Shown here piece after piece: positions 9,767-18,351 of a stretch of 64,000 nucleotides of DNA. A program made the position numbers and the translations under genes. Location of the stretch: the NCBI RefSeq assembly GCF_003865095.1, contig NZ_BHYK01000007.1:140395-204394 (forward strand), given 5' to 3'. Each line of letters opens with the position of its first letter. Position 1 is the stretch's first letter. Source of the DNA: Clostridium tagluense. GTDB lineage: Bacteria; Bacillota; Clostridia; Clostridiales; Clostridiaceae. The notes beneath the pieces were generated by a model. It was not told the origin of the DNA. It searched no databases and saw only the letters and a list, made by a program, of their open reading frames with translations.

Positions 9767-9812
9767 AAAGAACTAATGAAATGGCAGACATTCCATTAGT
9801 TCTTTAATTTTC
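9767..9812 (+). terminator. Terminator of the spoVA operon
   Basis: A 12-bp perfect stem (AAAGAACTAATG / CATTAGTTCTTT) is followed by AATTTTC. Confidence 0.8.
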
Positions 9813-9848
9813 TTGTTTCATAGCAGGATAAATATAAGGAGGTGTGAA

Positions 9849-10037
9849 ATGTCAATTAAAATAACCTTTGAAAACATGTTAATATTTATTTTACCAGTTA
9901 TGGAGGTAGTATTTTTAGCATCTGTGATAATAGGAACAAGAAGGGATAAGAAGGCATTTAAGATTATTTCTTTTGTTGCTATTACAGCTATCTGTCTTAG
10001 TATATGCATCTTGCTATGGGTAAATAAAACTGTTTAG
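9849..10037 (+). CDS. Small two-helix membrane protein, unknown (62 aa)
   Basis: The start is ATG 9849 behind AAGGAGGTG. Two hydrophobic segments (about residues 8-27 and 38-57) are joined by a basic loop (GTRRDKKAFK). No family is recognised. It stands alone between the spoVA terminator and the DNA glycosylase gene. Confidence 0.65.
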   Translation: MSIKITFENMLIFILPVMEVVFLASVIIGTRRDKKAFKIISFVAITAICLSICILLWVNKTV

Positions 10038-10147
10038 TAATCTCAAAACTACTCCACTGAAGGGATATAAGATTTGTCTTATATATAAATTTGATATAAA
10101 CTAAAATTTATAATATGCTAAAACATATTTATGAGGGGTGATTTGTG

Positions 10148-10759
10148 ATGAAACTTACTAGAGAATTTTATGCTAAAGAAACGTTGCAGGTTGCGAAGGA
10201 ACTTTTAGGTAAAGTAGTTGTACACGAAGTTAATGGAGTAAAGTTAAAAGGAAAGATAGTTGAAACAGAAGCATACATTGGTTCAATAGATAAGGCTTCT
10301 CATGCTTACGGAGGAAAGAAAACACCTAGATTAGAAGCCTTATATGGTAAACCTGGAATCGCATACGTATATTTTATTTATGGTATGTATCATTGCTTCA
10401 ATGTAATAACAGAAAAAGAAGGATCCCCAGAAGGAGTTTTAATTAGAGCAATAGAGCCAATAGACGGAATAGACGAAATGTCAAAGTTAAGATTTAATAA
10501 AGTTTATAATGAATTAACAAAAGCTCAATTTAAAAACTTGTCTTCGGGTCCCTCTAAATTGTGTATAGCGATGAATATAAATAAAGAAAATAATAAACAA
10601 GATTTATGTTCAGGTAACCTTTATATAGAAGAATCAATGGATAAAGAAAAAATTGAAATTATAGAAGCTAAAAGAATTGGAATTGATTATGCAGAAGAAG
10701 CAAAGGACTTTAAATGGAGATTTTATATAAAAGATAATGTTTGGGTATCTGTAAAATAA
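10148..10759 (+). CDS. 3-methyladenine DNA glycosylase (AAG/MPG type)
   Basis: The product is 203 residues from ATG 10148; a GTG one codon earlier is less likely. The alkyladenine glycosylase signature is present: [15 protein letters not shown] at the N-terminus, [20 protein letters not shown] near residues 37-56 (catalytic Glu), [14 protein letters not shown] near residue 78 and [10 protein letters not shown]. It removes alkylated purines in base excision repair. Length matches the family and it is intact. Confidence 0.93.
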   Translation: MKLTREFYAKETLQVAKELLGKVVVHEVNGVKLKGKIVETEAYIGSIDKASHAYGGKKTPRLEALYGKPGIAYVYFIYGMYHCFNVITEKEGSPEGVLIRAIEPIDGIDEMSKLRFNKVYNELTKAQFKNLSSGPSKLCIAMNINKENNKQDLCSGNLYIEESMDKEKIEIIEAKRIGIDYAEEAKDFKWRFYIKDNVWVSVK

Positions 10760-10838
10760 TATTAATACAAGTAAAACAAATATATTTTATATTGATATTA
10801 AATGTGGAATAAATATATAATTAATAAAGGGAGTTAAA

Positions 10839-11045
10839 ATGTCTGAAGGAGGAACAATAATGAGTAAAAGTGAAGTAGCGAAAATATGTCCACTTTGTGG
10901 ACAACATAATAATTGTAAACACGGTGAAGGTGGATGTTGGTGTGATACAGTTAAATTTCCAAAGTACATATTAGATTTGATTCCAAGTGATAAAAGGGGT
11001 AAAGCTTGCATATGTAAGTCTTGTTTAGAAAAGTATCAGAAGTAA
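10839..11045 (+). CDS. Cysteine-rich CWC family protein
   Basis: The product is 68 residues. It has CPLCGQHNNCKHGEGGCWCD and a C-terminal CICKSCL, the pattern of Cys_rich_CWC proteins, probably zinc-binding. Two starts are plausible: ATG 10839 (GGGAG upstream) and ATG 10860 (GAAGGAGG upstream). The second gives a 61-residue protein nearer to family length. A strong terminator follows. Confidence 0.8.
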   Translation: MSEGGTIMSKSEVAKICPLCGQHNNCKHGEGGCWCDTVKFPKYILDLIPSDKRGKACICKSCLEKYQK

Positions 11046-11102
11046 GAGAAAATGTTTATTTCCACTGTAAACATAATGTATGTGTAAATTTAATAATTTC
11101 AT

Positions 11103-11146
11103 AAAAAAAGAATGCAAAAATCAATTAATTTTTGCATTCTTTTTTA
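11103..11146 (+). terminator. Strong terminator hairpin
   Basis: AAAAAAGAATGCAAAAAT pairs with ATTTTTGCATTCTTTTTT. It could act in both directions. Confidence 0.88.
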
Positions 11147-11175
11147 ATTAAATGGAAAAATATTCAATGAGTTCC

Positions 11176-11204
11176 TTGACAAAATATTTATATGTAGCTA
11201 ATAT
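11176..11204 (+). promoter_or_regulatory. Sigma-A type promoter of the FAD oxidoreductase operon
   Basis: TTGACA at 11176-11181, a 17-base spacer, and TAATAT at 11199-11204, about 75 bases upstream of the TTG start at 11279. Confidence 0.75.
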
Positions 11205-11278
11205 TGTATTAAGTTTAATGAGTATACTAAATAAGCTTAGATATAAATGTTTTTGAAAAAAAGTAAGAGGTGATGTAA

Positions 11279-12748
11279 TTGAAAAAACAACAATATGATG
11301 TAGTCGTTATTGGCTCAGGTGTAGTGGGTAGTGCAATTGCAAGGGAACTTTCAAGATATAATTTGAATGTAGGTGTGTTAGAGAAAGAGCTAGATGTAGT
11401 GTGTGAGACAAGTGGCAGAAACAGTGGAGTACTTCATGCAGGATTTAATAGTCAGCCTGGAACACTTATGGCCAAATTTTGTGTGAAGGGATGTAGGGGC
11501 TTTGACAAAGTTGCAAAGGAGTTAGATATACCTTTTAAAAGAACAGGAAAGCTAGTAGTAGGCTTTAGTAAGGAAGATATGGAAGGACTAAAAGCATTAA
11601 AAGCACAAGGAGATGCAAATGGAGTTCCAGGTCTCGAAATTGTATCCCATGAAAAAATCAAGGAATTAGCACCTAATGTAGAAGGAGTAGCAGCTTTATA
11701 TTCACCTATGACAGGAATACTAGATCCATTTATATATACGATTGCATTAGCAGAAAATGCTTGCCAAAATGGTGTTGATTTTTATTTTGATAGAGAAGTA
11801 ACTAATATTAAAAGAAAAGAAAATGCCTATGAGATTACTACAAAAAATAAAGAAACCTATTTTAGTAGATGGGTAATTAATAGTGCAGGGCTAAATTCTG
11901 ATAAAATAGCAAGAATGGTTGGTGTTACAGATTATACAATATATCCATGTAGAGGAGAATATTTTATTATTGACCAAAGCCTAAGCAAATTTCTTGAAAT
12001 TCCAGTTTATCCAGTTCCTAATAAGAAAGAAGGGGGTCTTGGTGTACATCTTACACCTTCAATTCATGGCAATATATTTATTGGGCCAAGTGCTAATTAC
12101 ATAGATGAAAATGATAACTATTCTTCAACTGAGGATATTATGAATATGCTTATAAAAGAGGGTACAAAGATATTGCCTCAAATCAAAAGGGAACATTTCA
12201 TCAGAAATTTCTCAGGCATAAGACCAAAACTTGTAAGTAAGGAAAAAGGTGGATATGCAGATTTTGTAATAGAAGAAAGAAAAGAGATACCTAATGTAAT
12301 TAATTTAATTGGAATTGAATCTCCAGGACTCACTTGCGCTGTTCCAATTGCAGAGTATGTAGTCGAAAAAATTAAAAATAGGGAAACCTTAAAGGAAAAT
12401 ATAAATTTTAATCCCATAAGAAAGGCAGTAGTAAAACTTATAGAACAATCTGAAGAAAAACAGGACACATTGATAAAAGAAAATCCTGATTATGGAGAAA
12501 TTATTTGCAGATGTGAAAATATTACAAAAGCAGAAATCTTGCAAGCAATAAATAATCCATTAGGGGTAGATACATTAACAGGTATTAAATATAGAACAAG
12601 ATCCATGATGGGAAGGTGTCAGGGTGGATATTGCCAAACTAGAATTGCAGAAATCATTATGAAAGAAAAAAATGTAAAAGTTGATGAAGTAACTTATTTA
12701 AGAAAATATGGAAAGATGTTTTTAGGGGAGGTAAGACAATGCAAGTAA
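11279..12748 (+). CDS. FAD-dependent dehydrogenase with BFD-type [2Fe-2S] domain (GlpA-like)
   Basis: The product is 489 residues from TTG 11279 behind AGAGGTGATG. The N-terminal Rossmann motif VVVIGSGVVGSAIAREL and the DAO fold (SGRNSGVLHAGF) are like GlpA and L-2-hydroxyglutarate oxidases. The C-terminal Fer2_BFD domain has IICRCENIT and MGRCQGGYCQ at about residues 400-450, giving four cysteines. It is the first gene of a three-gene operon with a second flavoprotein and a DUF1667 protein. That set is common in Clostridia and is annotated as glycerol-3-phosphate dehydrogenase-like. The substrate is not settled by sequence. Confidence 0.88.
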   Translation: MKKQQYDVVVIGSGVVGSAIARELSRYNLNVGVLEKELDVVCETSGRNSGVLHAGFNSQPGTLMAKFCVKGCRGFDKVAKELDIPFKRTGKLVVGFSKEDMEGLKALKAQGDANGVPGLEIVSHEKIKELAPNVEGVAALYSPMTGILDPFIYTIALAENACQNGVDFYFDREVTNIKRKENAYEITTKNKETYFSRWVINSAGLNSDKIARMVGVTDYTIYPCRGEYFIIDQSLSKFLEIPVYPVPNKKEGGLGVHLTPSIHGNIFIGPSANYIDENDNYSSTEDIMNMLIKEGTKILPQIKREHFIRNFSGIRPKLVSKEKGGYADFVIEERKEIPNVINLIGIESPGLTCAVPIAEYVVEKIKNRETLKENINFNPIRKAVVKLIEQSEEKQDTLIKENPDYGEIICRCENITKAEILQAINNPLGVDTLTGIKYRTRSMMGRCQGGYCQTRIAEIIMKEKNVKVDEVTYLRKYGKMFLGEVRQCK

Positions 12749-13980
12749 TTCAAAAGGAAGCAATTATAATTGGTGGCGGGCCAGCTGGACTTGCAGTAGC
12801 TCTAAAATTAAAAGAAAAAGGTATAGAAGACGTTTTAATATTAGAAAGGGAAGAAAAACTTGGTGGAATATTAAAACAATGTATTCATGATGGATTTGGT
12901 TTAACAAGATTTAAGCAGGCTCTTAGTGGTCCTGAATATGCTAATAGATTTATAAAGCAGGTGAAAAAAGCAAAAATTGAATTGCAAACAGGAGCAACTG
13001 TAATAAATCTTACAAATAATAAGGAGGTTACAGCAGTTACAAGAGGTGGGCTAAAAAAATATAAAGCTAAAGTAGTAGTGCTGGCCATGGGTTGTAGAGA
13101 AAGAACAAGAGGCGCGATAGGTATACCTGGTACAAGACCAGCGGGGGTATTTACTGCTGGAGTAGTCCAAAGCTATATGAACATAAAAAATATTATGGTT
13201 GGAAAAAGAATTGTTATATTAGGGTCTGGAGATATAGGACTTATAATGGCAAGGAGACTCACCCTAGAAGGGGCAAAAGTATTGGCCGTAATAGAGAAAC
13301 TACCTTATCCTAGTGGACTTTCAAGAAATATAGAACAATGTTTAAATGATTATAATATTCCCTTATATTTAAATCATACAGTAACAAATATTAAAGGAAA
13401 AGAAAGATTAAAATCAGTAATTGTAAGTGAATTAGATAACAATGGACAAGCTATTACAGGAGCAGAAAAAGAGTATCAATGTGATACATTAATACTCTCT
13501 GTTGGACTTATTCCTGAAAATGAGTTATCGCTTAAAGCTGGAATAAAACTTGATGCAAAAACTAAAGGGCCCATTGTGGACGAAAATTTACAAACTAGCA
13601 TAGAAGGAATTTATGCAGGTGGTAATGTGCTTCATGTTCATGATTTAGTAGATTTTGTATCTGCTGAAGGGGAAAATATTGCAGAGTCAGTAGCATTATA
13701 TATAAGAAATGAAAAGCAAAATCAAAGCCATATTTTAATAACAACAGATGAAACTGTTAATAATGTAGTTCCACAAAAGATAAGTGGAAAGCAAGATGTA
13801 GAAATAACTTTAAGGGTGAGTAGACCTTCAAGAGATGGAGCTATAGAAATTAAGCAGGGTGAAAAAGTAATCAAATTAACAAACTTTAAAAAATTAAATC
13901 CTGCAGAGATGATACACTTAACATTAAAAAAAGAGGATATTATTAGTAGTGAAAATATTAGGGTGGTGGTAGCAAAATGA
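12739..13980 (+). CDS. FAD/NAD(P)-dependent oxidoreductase (second operon subunit)
   Basis: The product is 413 residues and overlaps the upstream gene by 10 bases. Two dinucleotide-binding motifs are visible: AIIIGGGPAGLAVALKL near residue 8 and IVILGSGDIGLIMARRL near residue 156, with GCRERTRGAIGIPGTRPAG between. This is the pyridine nucleotide-disulfide oxidoreductase fold without a redox CxxxxC, as in HcnB/OoxA subunits. It probably passes electrons between the upstream dehydrogenase and an acceptor. Confidence 0.88.
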   Translation: MQVIQKEAIIIGGGPAGLAVALKLKEKGIEDVLILEREEKLGGILKQCIHDGFGLTRFKQALSGPEYANRFIKQVKKAKIELQTGATVINLTNNKEVTAVTRGGLKKYKAKVVVLAMGCRERTRGAIGIPGTRPAGVFTAGVVQSYMNIKNIMVGKRIVILGSGDIGLIMARRLTLEGAKVLAVIEKLPYPSGLSRNIEQCLNDYNIPLYLNHTVTNIKGKERLKSVIVSELDNNGQAITGAEKEYQCDTLILSVGLIPENELSLKAGIKLDAKTKGPIVDENLQTSIEGIYAGGNVLHVHDLVDFVSAEGENIAESVALYIRNEKQNQSHILITTDETVNNVVPQKISGKQDVEITLRVSRPSRDGAIEIKQGEKVIKLTNFKKLNPAEMIHLTLKKEDIISSENIRVVVAK

Positions 13981-14339
13981 ATAGAGAAATGACATGTATA
14001 ATTTGTCCAAATGGCTGCGAATTAACTTTAGAATTAGAAGGAAAAGTTATCAAAAAAATTATTGGAGCTTGTTGTAAAAAAGGAATAGCATATGCCTCCC
14101 AAGAAATACAAAATCCTAAAAGAACTATTTCATCATTAGTTAAAGTAAATAATGGAGAAATGCCCCTTGTTAGTGTAAGAACTACAATAGGTGTTCCTAA
14201 AGGTAAGATATTTGATGTTATGAAAGAGATTAAAAACATACAAATTGATGCACCTATAAAAATTGAACAAGTGCTTATCCACAATGTGTTGGGGCTTGGC
14301 GTAGATATTATTGCTACAAAGTCTATAGATAAAAAATAA
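13977..14339 (+). CDS. DUF1667 protein, probable iron-sulfur subunit
   Basis: The product is 120 residues and overlaps the upstream stop by four bases (ATGA). CIICPNGCEL near the N-terminus and ACCKKGIAYA near residue 37 supply four to five cysteines. DUF1667 proteins are the constant third partner of this oxidoreductase pair and were earlier annotated as molybdopterin oxidoreductase-like. It likely binds a cluster and carries electrons. Confidence 0.9.
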   Translation: MNREMTCIICPNGCELTLELEGKVIKKIIGACCKKGIAYASQEIQNPKRTISSLVKVNNGEMPLVSVRTTIGVPKGKIFDVMKEIKNIQIDAPIKIEQVLIHNVLGLGVDIIATKSIDKK

Positions 14340-14358
14340 ATCATTAAGACTAATATAT

Positions 14359-14402
14359 AAAAAGCCATATTTTCATTTATCTAATTGAAAATATGGCTTT
14401 TT
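14359..14402. terminator. Bidirectional terminator between convergent operons
   Basis: A 17-bp perfect stem (AAAAAGCCATATTTTCA / TGAAAATATGGCTTTTT) has A and T tracts on its two sides. It can end both the plus-strand operon and the minus-strand GntR gene. Confidence 0.9.
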
Positions 14403-14412
14403 AATGAAAAAA

Positions 14413-15153
14413 TTACTTTGTTTTAAAAGTATCTAAAAAGACGCTTGGAAGTTGTTTAGTAACACCATAGGCATGCTCTAGATGGTCTTTCATTGCCTGT
14501 CTTGCTGATTCCTCATTTCTAGCTACTAATGATTGATATATAAGATAGTGTTTTTGTATGGTATTTTTCCTATCATCATTTGTTAAAGCTTTATGTATTT
14601 GTTCTAATTGATTATAAATTAATGCATTAAGGGTGTTCATTAATTTAGAACATAATTCATTTTTAGCACAATTTAATACTTGGATATGAAATAATTGATC
14701 CAATTTAGTAAAGTTTGTTATTTCTCCATCAGAAAGATTAGTCATTTCATCGAAAATTTGCTTTAACTTAGCAAAGTCTTCATCTGTTCCCCTAGAAGTT
14801 GCAAGGCTTATCATTTCTAGTTCTATAGCCATCCTAAGTTCAAAAAGATCTGTATTACTTGTTTTTTCGAAAGCTAAAATATAGGTAAGTGGCAAATAAT
14901 AATTATTGTCTTTGGGATCACTAATGATAATTCCTTTTCTTGGTGTGACAGTGATGATTCCTAAAAACTCCATAACACGCAATGCTTCACGTAGCGTTGG
15001 TCGACTAACATTTAAGATTTCCATTAATTCTGCTTCATTATATAGTCGTTCTCCATATTCAACTTGGTTAGTAACGATTAAATTAACAAAGGTCTCAATT
15101 ATTTGAAAATATGCTTTTTTATTTATCACAGGCTTGATGTCTATCTTATTCAT
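14413..15153 (-). CDS. GntR/FadR-family transcriptional regulator
   Basis: The product is 246 residues. The N-terminal winged helix has YNEAELMEILNVSRPTLREALRVME near residues 40-64 and a wing at GIITVTPRKGIII. The all-helical FCD effector domain (FELRMAIELEMISLA, then FHIQVLNCAKNEL and HLIYQSLVARNEESARQAMKDHLEH) carries the histidines that usually hold a metal next to a carboxylate effector. It converges on the flavoprotein operon, which it may control. The start at 15153 is preceded by GAGGAGGTATC. Confidence 0.9.
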   Translation of the reverse strand: MNKIDIKPVINKKAYFQIIETFVNLIVTNQVEYGERLYNEAELMEILNVSRPTLREALRVMEFLGIITVTPRKGIIISDPKDNNYYLPLTYILAFEKTSNTDLFELRMAIELEMISLATSRGTDEDFAKLKQIFDEMTNLSDGEITNFTKLDQLFHIQVLNCAKNELCSKLMNTLNALIYNQLEQIHKALTNDDRKNTIQKHYLIYQSLVARNEESARQAMKDHLEHAYGVTKQLPSVFLDTFKTK

Positions 15154-15526
15154 GATACCTCCTCAAACGAGTTTTTAAGAATTTCTTTATAAGTTATATA
15201 TAAATCATTTGTTCGCCCAAAAATATCACTATAGCTTCTCTTTTGCTATTATACACTATATCGTAAATTAAAAGTAAATATCATTTATAACTATATTTAG
15301 TTGTTGTTATTAATTGCATTTATACTAATCTTTATTGGCATAATTTTTGTATGTGTTTTTTTTGATTACAATTAAGGTTTATGTTGATTAATAATAAATA
15401 TATACCAATAAACATTAAAAATATATTGATAAACAATAAATAATGTGATATGATATGGTTAATACTTAATTAAAACGTAATGTATGAAAATAATTTTTAT
15501 AGCTGAAAAGGGGAAAGGAGTTTGCA
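15154..15526. other. Intergenic region with divergent promoters
   Basis: This 373-base AT-rich region lies between the divergent gntR and DUF3955 genes. Besides the plus-strand promoter at 15426-15454, short ATAAACAAT-like direct repeats occur near 15405-15440 and could be regulator sites. No gene is seen. Confidence 0.5.
15426..15454 (+). promoter_or_regulatory. Promoter of the DUF3955 gene
   Basis: TTGATA, 17-base spacer, TATGAT, about 70 bases before the start codon at 15527. Confidence 0.6.
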
Positions 15527-15739
15527 ATGAAGAAAAAATATTTAACTTTAATACCATTTATTATAGCCGCTGCTTGTATGGTTGCCTATAACATAATCGG
15601 ATCTGAAGTCGCTCCAGATGGTACTCTTTTAGAACCCTTTTATTTAATACCAATGAGTTATTTATTCTTGGCTATTGGTATAATTCTTGTACTAGCAGTA
15701 AGAATAGTATCATTCTCTCGGAACTCTAAAAAAAATTAA
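15527..15739 (+). CDS. DUF3955 small membrane protein
   Basis: The product is 70 residues with two membrane helices (about residues 5-24 and 42-62). The intervening segment GSEVAPDGTLLEPFYLIPMS matches the DUF3955 pattern of a short exposed loop followed by P-F-L-IP. The start is behind GGAAAGGAG. Function is unknown. A terminator follows. Confidence 0.85.
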   Translation: MKKKYLTLIPFIIAAACMVAYNIIGSEVAPDGTLLEPFYLIPMSYLFLAIGIILVLAVRIVSFSRNSKKN

Positions 15740-15775
15740 AATAAATATTTGGACTTAAATTGAAATTTTTCATTT

Positions 15776-15813
15776 AAAAAATGGATAGGCATTTAGTGCT
15801 TATCCATTTTTTA
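15776..15813 (+). terminator. Terminator after DUF3955 gene
   Basis: AAAAAATGGATAGGC pairs with GCTTATCCATTTTTT (one G-T wobble). Confidence 0.8.
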
Positions 15814-15902
15814 TTGAGACTTGCCAGTAGGGCGGTATCATTTTTAATTTCTAGTGTGACAATATTATCTTAATTTAGCAAAGTTAATATGATAAAATGG
15901 AG
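15790..15902 (+). repeat. Upstream promoter-like block, copy 1
   Basis: The block shares ordered matches with 17402-17515: TTTAGTGCTTATC, TTGCC, TTTTAATTTC, GTGACA and TAATTTAGCAA in the same order and spacing. It lies upstream of the GNAT-YoaP gene. Confidence 0.6.
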
Positions 15903-15917
15903 TTAATGAAAATTAAG

Positions 15918-15943
15918 AATAAGAACTTACCACCAAATGGTAA
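15918..15943 (+). promoter_or_regulatory. Leader hairpin of GNAT-YoaP gene
   Basis: AATAAGAACTTACCA, CCAAA, TGGTAA: a six-base-pair stem ending 22 bases before the start codon. It matches the leaders at 17611 and 18295. Confidence 0.6.
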
Positions 15944-15964
15944 TACTTTTAGAGAGAGAGGTAA

Positions 15965-16729
15965 ATGAAAATGAATATTATAAACGTTGATAATAGAAAT
16001 ATTGATACTGAGCACATTTGTTGTGCAATCACTGATAAAAAAGGTGAATGTTGTATTTCATCTAAAAAAGCTTGGCTAAAAGGGTGCTACAATGATGGAC
16101 TTATGTTTAAAAAGCTTGATGTACGGGGAAAGGTATTTGTTGAATATATACCTGCTGAAAATGCATGGTGCCCAATAATAGCTGAGGAATATATGTTTAT
16201 AAACTGTTTTTGGGTTTCAGGGAAATTTAAAGGGCAAGGTTATGCAAATAAGCTGCTAGAGGAATGTATAAGTGATGCAAAGCTCAAGGGTAAAAAAGGT
16301 CTAGCCGTTCTTTCAGCAAAAAAGAAAATGCCCTTTTTATCGGATCCTAAATACTTGAAATATAAAGGTTTTGAAGTATGTGACACAGCGAAGCCATACT
16401 TTGAACTATTGTATCTTCCTTTTGAAAAAAACACAGAAAAACCAAAATTTAAGGAGTGCTGTAAAGACGGGATAACTGATAAGAAGGGTATAGTTTTATA
16501 TTATTCAAACCAATGTCCACACACTGAAAAATACGCACCTTTGATTGCTGAAATTGCTAAGGCAAAGGGTATTAACTTCGCTTTATTAAAGTATCAAACA
16601 AAAGATGAGGCACAGAATGCACCTTCACCATTTACAACATATAGTCTTTTTTATGAGGGTGAATTTGTAACCAATGAAATATTATCGGACAGTAAGTTCA
16701 TAAAATTCCTTGAGGGAAAGGGTTTATAA
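15965..16729 (+). CDS. GNAT N-acetyltransferase with YoaP C-terminal domain
   Basis: The product is 254 residues from ATG 15965 behind GAGAGGTAA. The GNAT domain (residues 1-160) has the acetyl-CoA loop in GKFKGQGYANKLLEECI near residue 87. A YoaP-type C-terminal domain (about 170-254) contains LYYSNQCPHTEKYAPLIAEI. Cysteines are frequent (CCAI, GECCIS, KECCKDG). The substrate of YoaP proteins is unknown. It shares its leader hairpin with two unrelated genes downstream. Confidence 0.88.
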   Translation: MKMNIINVDNRNIDTEHICCAITDKKGECCISSKKAWLKGCYNDGLMFKKLDVRGKVFVEYIPAENAWCPIIAEEYMFINCFWVSGKFKGQGYANKLLEECISDAKLKGKKGLAVLSAKKKMPFLSDPKYLKYKGFEVCDTAKPYFELLYLPFEKNTEKPKFKECCKDGITDKKGIVLYYSNQCPHTEKYAPLIAEIAKAKGINFALLKYQTKDEAQNAPSPFTTYSLFYEGEFVTNEILSDSKFIKFLEGKGL

Positions 16730-16751
16730 TCTTGAAACTACAGGGCAATGA

Positions 16752-17330
16752 TTACGTATATCTAATCATTCTTTTACCGATTACAAATTTATCTTTGTAA
16801 TACCCAGTTAATTCAGATATTTTTATAACATCGCAGGCGTTAGGAGAATGTATGAATTTATTACTCCCAATATATATTCCAACATGAGAAACTTCATGGG
16901 GTAGAGCTGGGTTTGTCATAAAAAAAACTAAATCGCCCTTTTCAAGATTATTTATAGTAACAGATTTACCCTGGTTTATCTGGTCCATAGATGTTCTAGG
17001 CAAATCTATCCCAAAGTTTTTGTAGATATACTGAACAAACCCTGAACAATCGAATCCTCCACTTATATACTTCCCAGTAGTGTCAGATATTGCTGGTGTT
17101 GTACCTCCCCATAAATACTGCATCCCTAAAAATGCATTTGAATAGGACACTAAATCATTTCCAGTTGCTAATGCAGGGTATTGCTTTCCATTTTCAATAT
17201 ATAGGGGCTTATTTAGTGGAGTTTGAAAATTCGAGAAAACAGTAAAAATCATATATATTAGTGCTATTACGAGAATAAAGGTTACATGCCAAAGTGTAAT
17301 TGGACTTCTTTTTTTTAGAGTTGTTCTCAT
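16752..17330 (-). CDS. NlpC/P60 family cell-wall peptidase, membrane-anchored
   Basis: The product is 192 residues. An N-terminal hydrophobic segment (residues 14-34) acts as a signal anchor. The NlpC/P60 domain covers about residues 58-190 with catalytic Cys in GGFDCSGFVQYIY near residue 94, His in EVSHVGIYIG near 147 and the third polar residue in FIHSPNA. The family hydrolyses gamma-D-glutamyl-meso-diaminopimelate-type bonds in peptidoglycan. It has no SH3 repeats, so it is a short form. It is on the opposite strand to both neighbours. Confidence 0.9.
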   Translation of the reverse strand: MRTTLKKRSPITLWHVTFILVIALIYMIFTVFSNFQTPLNKPLYIENGKQYPALATGNDLVSYSNAFLGMQYLWGGTTPAISDTTGKYISGGFDCSGFVQYIYKNFGIDLPRTSMDQINQGKSVTINNLEKGDLVFFMTNPALPHEVSHVGIYIGSNKFIHSPNACDVIKISELTGYYKDKFVIGKRMIRYT

Positions 17331-17401
17331 AATTTCTCCCCCTCTGGTGATTTAAGATACCTTATATTAAATTACTGTACCAATTCAAATAATATTCTAA
17401 A

Positions 17402-17515
17402 ATGTTTAGTGCTTATCTATTATTTTTTTGTTGCCTGAAGTATGGTAGAGCAATTTTAATTTCAATGTGACATTATTCACCTAATTTAGCAATGCAAATG
17501 TGGTAGTATGAAATC
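17402..17515 (+). repeat. Upstream promoter-like block, copy 2
   Basis: This is an imperfect copy of 15790-15902, with TTTAGTGCTTATC, TTGCC, TTTTAATTTC, GTGACA and TAATTTAGCAA in the same order. Confidence 0.6.
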
Positions 17516-17610
17516 AATACAATTTTAAAGACAAATAAATTATTATGATTCATAAGGAGGAAGGAGATATTTAAGAAGGTTTATTATAAATGATATTTAA
17601 CCATAATTTT

Positions 17611-17637
17611 AGTAAGAACTTGCCACGTGGGTGGCAC
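17611..17637 (+). promoter_or_regulatory. Leader hairpin of DUF2500-like gene
   Basis: TAAGAACT is followed by TGCCAC GTGG GTGGCA, a six-base-pair stem with a four-base loop, ending 25 bases before the start codon. Confidence 0.6.
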
Positions 17638-17661
17638 CAAATAGTATGGGAGAGGATTTAA

Positions 17662-18192
17662 GTGTCAAGAAGTCAAAATGTTTTTTTTACGGTAAAGCGA
17701 GGAATAATAATATTAATTTTATACAGTATAACAATAATTGTATATTTCACGTGTTTTTATAAGCCGTTGGAGCTTCTAACTTCTAATCTGGACATGCCTG
17801 AAATTGCATCTGTGAACGAAACTTTAAAGTCTATTAATCGTGACGATATAATGTTCTTTTTTATAGTTTCCTTTTTAGGTGTTGTATTTACTCTTATGAT
17901 TGTAACACTTATATACGAAGAGATAGTATTATTCACTAAACCTATTATTGCTGTTAATGCTAGATTAAAGTCAAAAGAATCAGTTATGCAGATGTCTGGA
18001 AGCTATAAGGGATTTTCATCTGTTGGGTATAAGTATAATCTAATATTTGAAACGGATAATGAGGTTGAAATGATTTTTGTTGTTATTCCTAAATACTATG
18101 CCACAATCATTGAAGGGAATAAGGGGATTTTAAAATATAAACAGGGAAGATTAAATAGATTTATAGGGTTTGATCTTACATCAATAGATTAG
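17662..18192 (+). CDS. Membrane protein with DUF2500-like C-terminal domain
   Basis: The product is 176 residues from GTG 17662 behind GGAGAGG. Two membrane segments lie at about residues 12-33 and 71-95. The C-terminal part (KYNLIFETDNEVEMIFVV, then YYATIIEGNKGILKYKQGRL, then FIGF) resembles DUF2500, a small beta-barrel domain found in membrane-anchored proteins of unknown function. The match is by pattern. It is monocistronic with the shared leader hairpin. Confidence 0.65.
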   Translation: MSRSQNVFFTVKRGIIILILYSITIIVYFTCFYKPLELLTSNLDMPEIASVNETLKSINRDDIMFFFIVSFLGVVFTLMIVTLIYEEIVLFTKPIIAVNARLKSKESVMQMSGSYKGFSSVGYKYNLIFETDNEVEMIFVVIPKYYATIIEGNKGILKYKQGRLNRFIGFDLTSID

Positions 18193-18294
18193 GGGGTAAT
18201 CAGCACTATTCCAGATTCATTTGAGGCAATAAAATGGTTTTAACGACATTTAAAGTAAAGTGTAAAATTCTGAAGTTAGGCAGATATGGTTTAG

Positions 18295-18328
18295 AATAAG
18301 AACTTGCCATTTGCCACGTGGGTGGCAC
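18295..18328 (+). promoter_or_regulatory. Leader hairpin of the 18352 gene, with internal duplication
   Basis: AATAAGAACTTGCCATT is followed by TGCCAC GTGG GTGGCA and then CTTTTTA. The TTGCCA half-site is doubled. The hairpin plus T tract could also terminate or attenuate. It ends 24 bases before the start codon. Confidence 0.6.
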
Positions 18329-18351
18329 TTTTTAGAAAGGGAGTAATAGAA

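Larger units (their letters stand above)
17331..17661. other. Intergenic region holding duplicated leader
   Basis: No gene is seen. The region carries copy 2 of the promoter-like block (17402-17515) and a leader hairpin (17611-17637). Confidence 0.6.
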
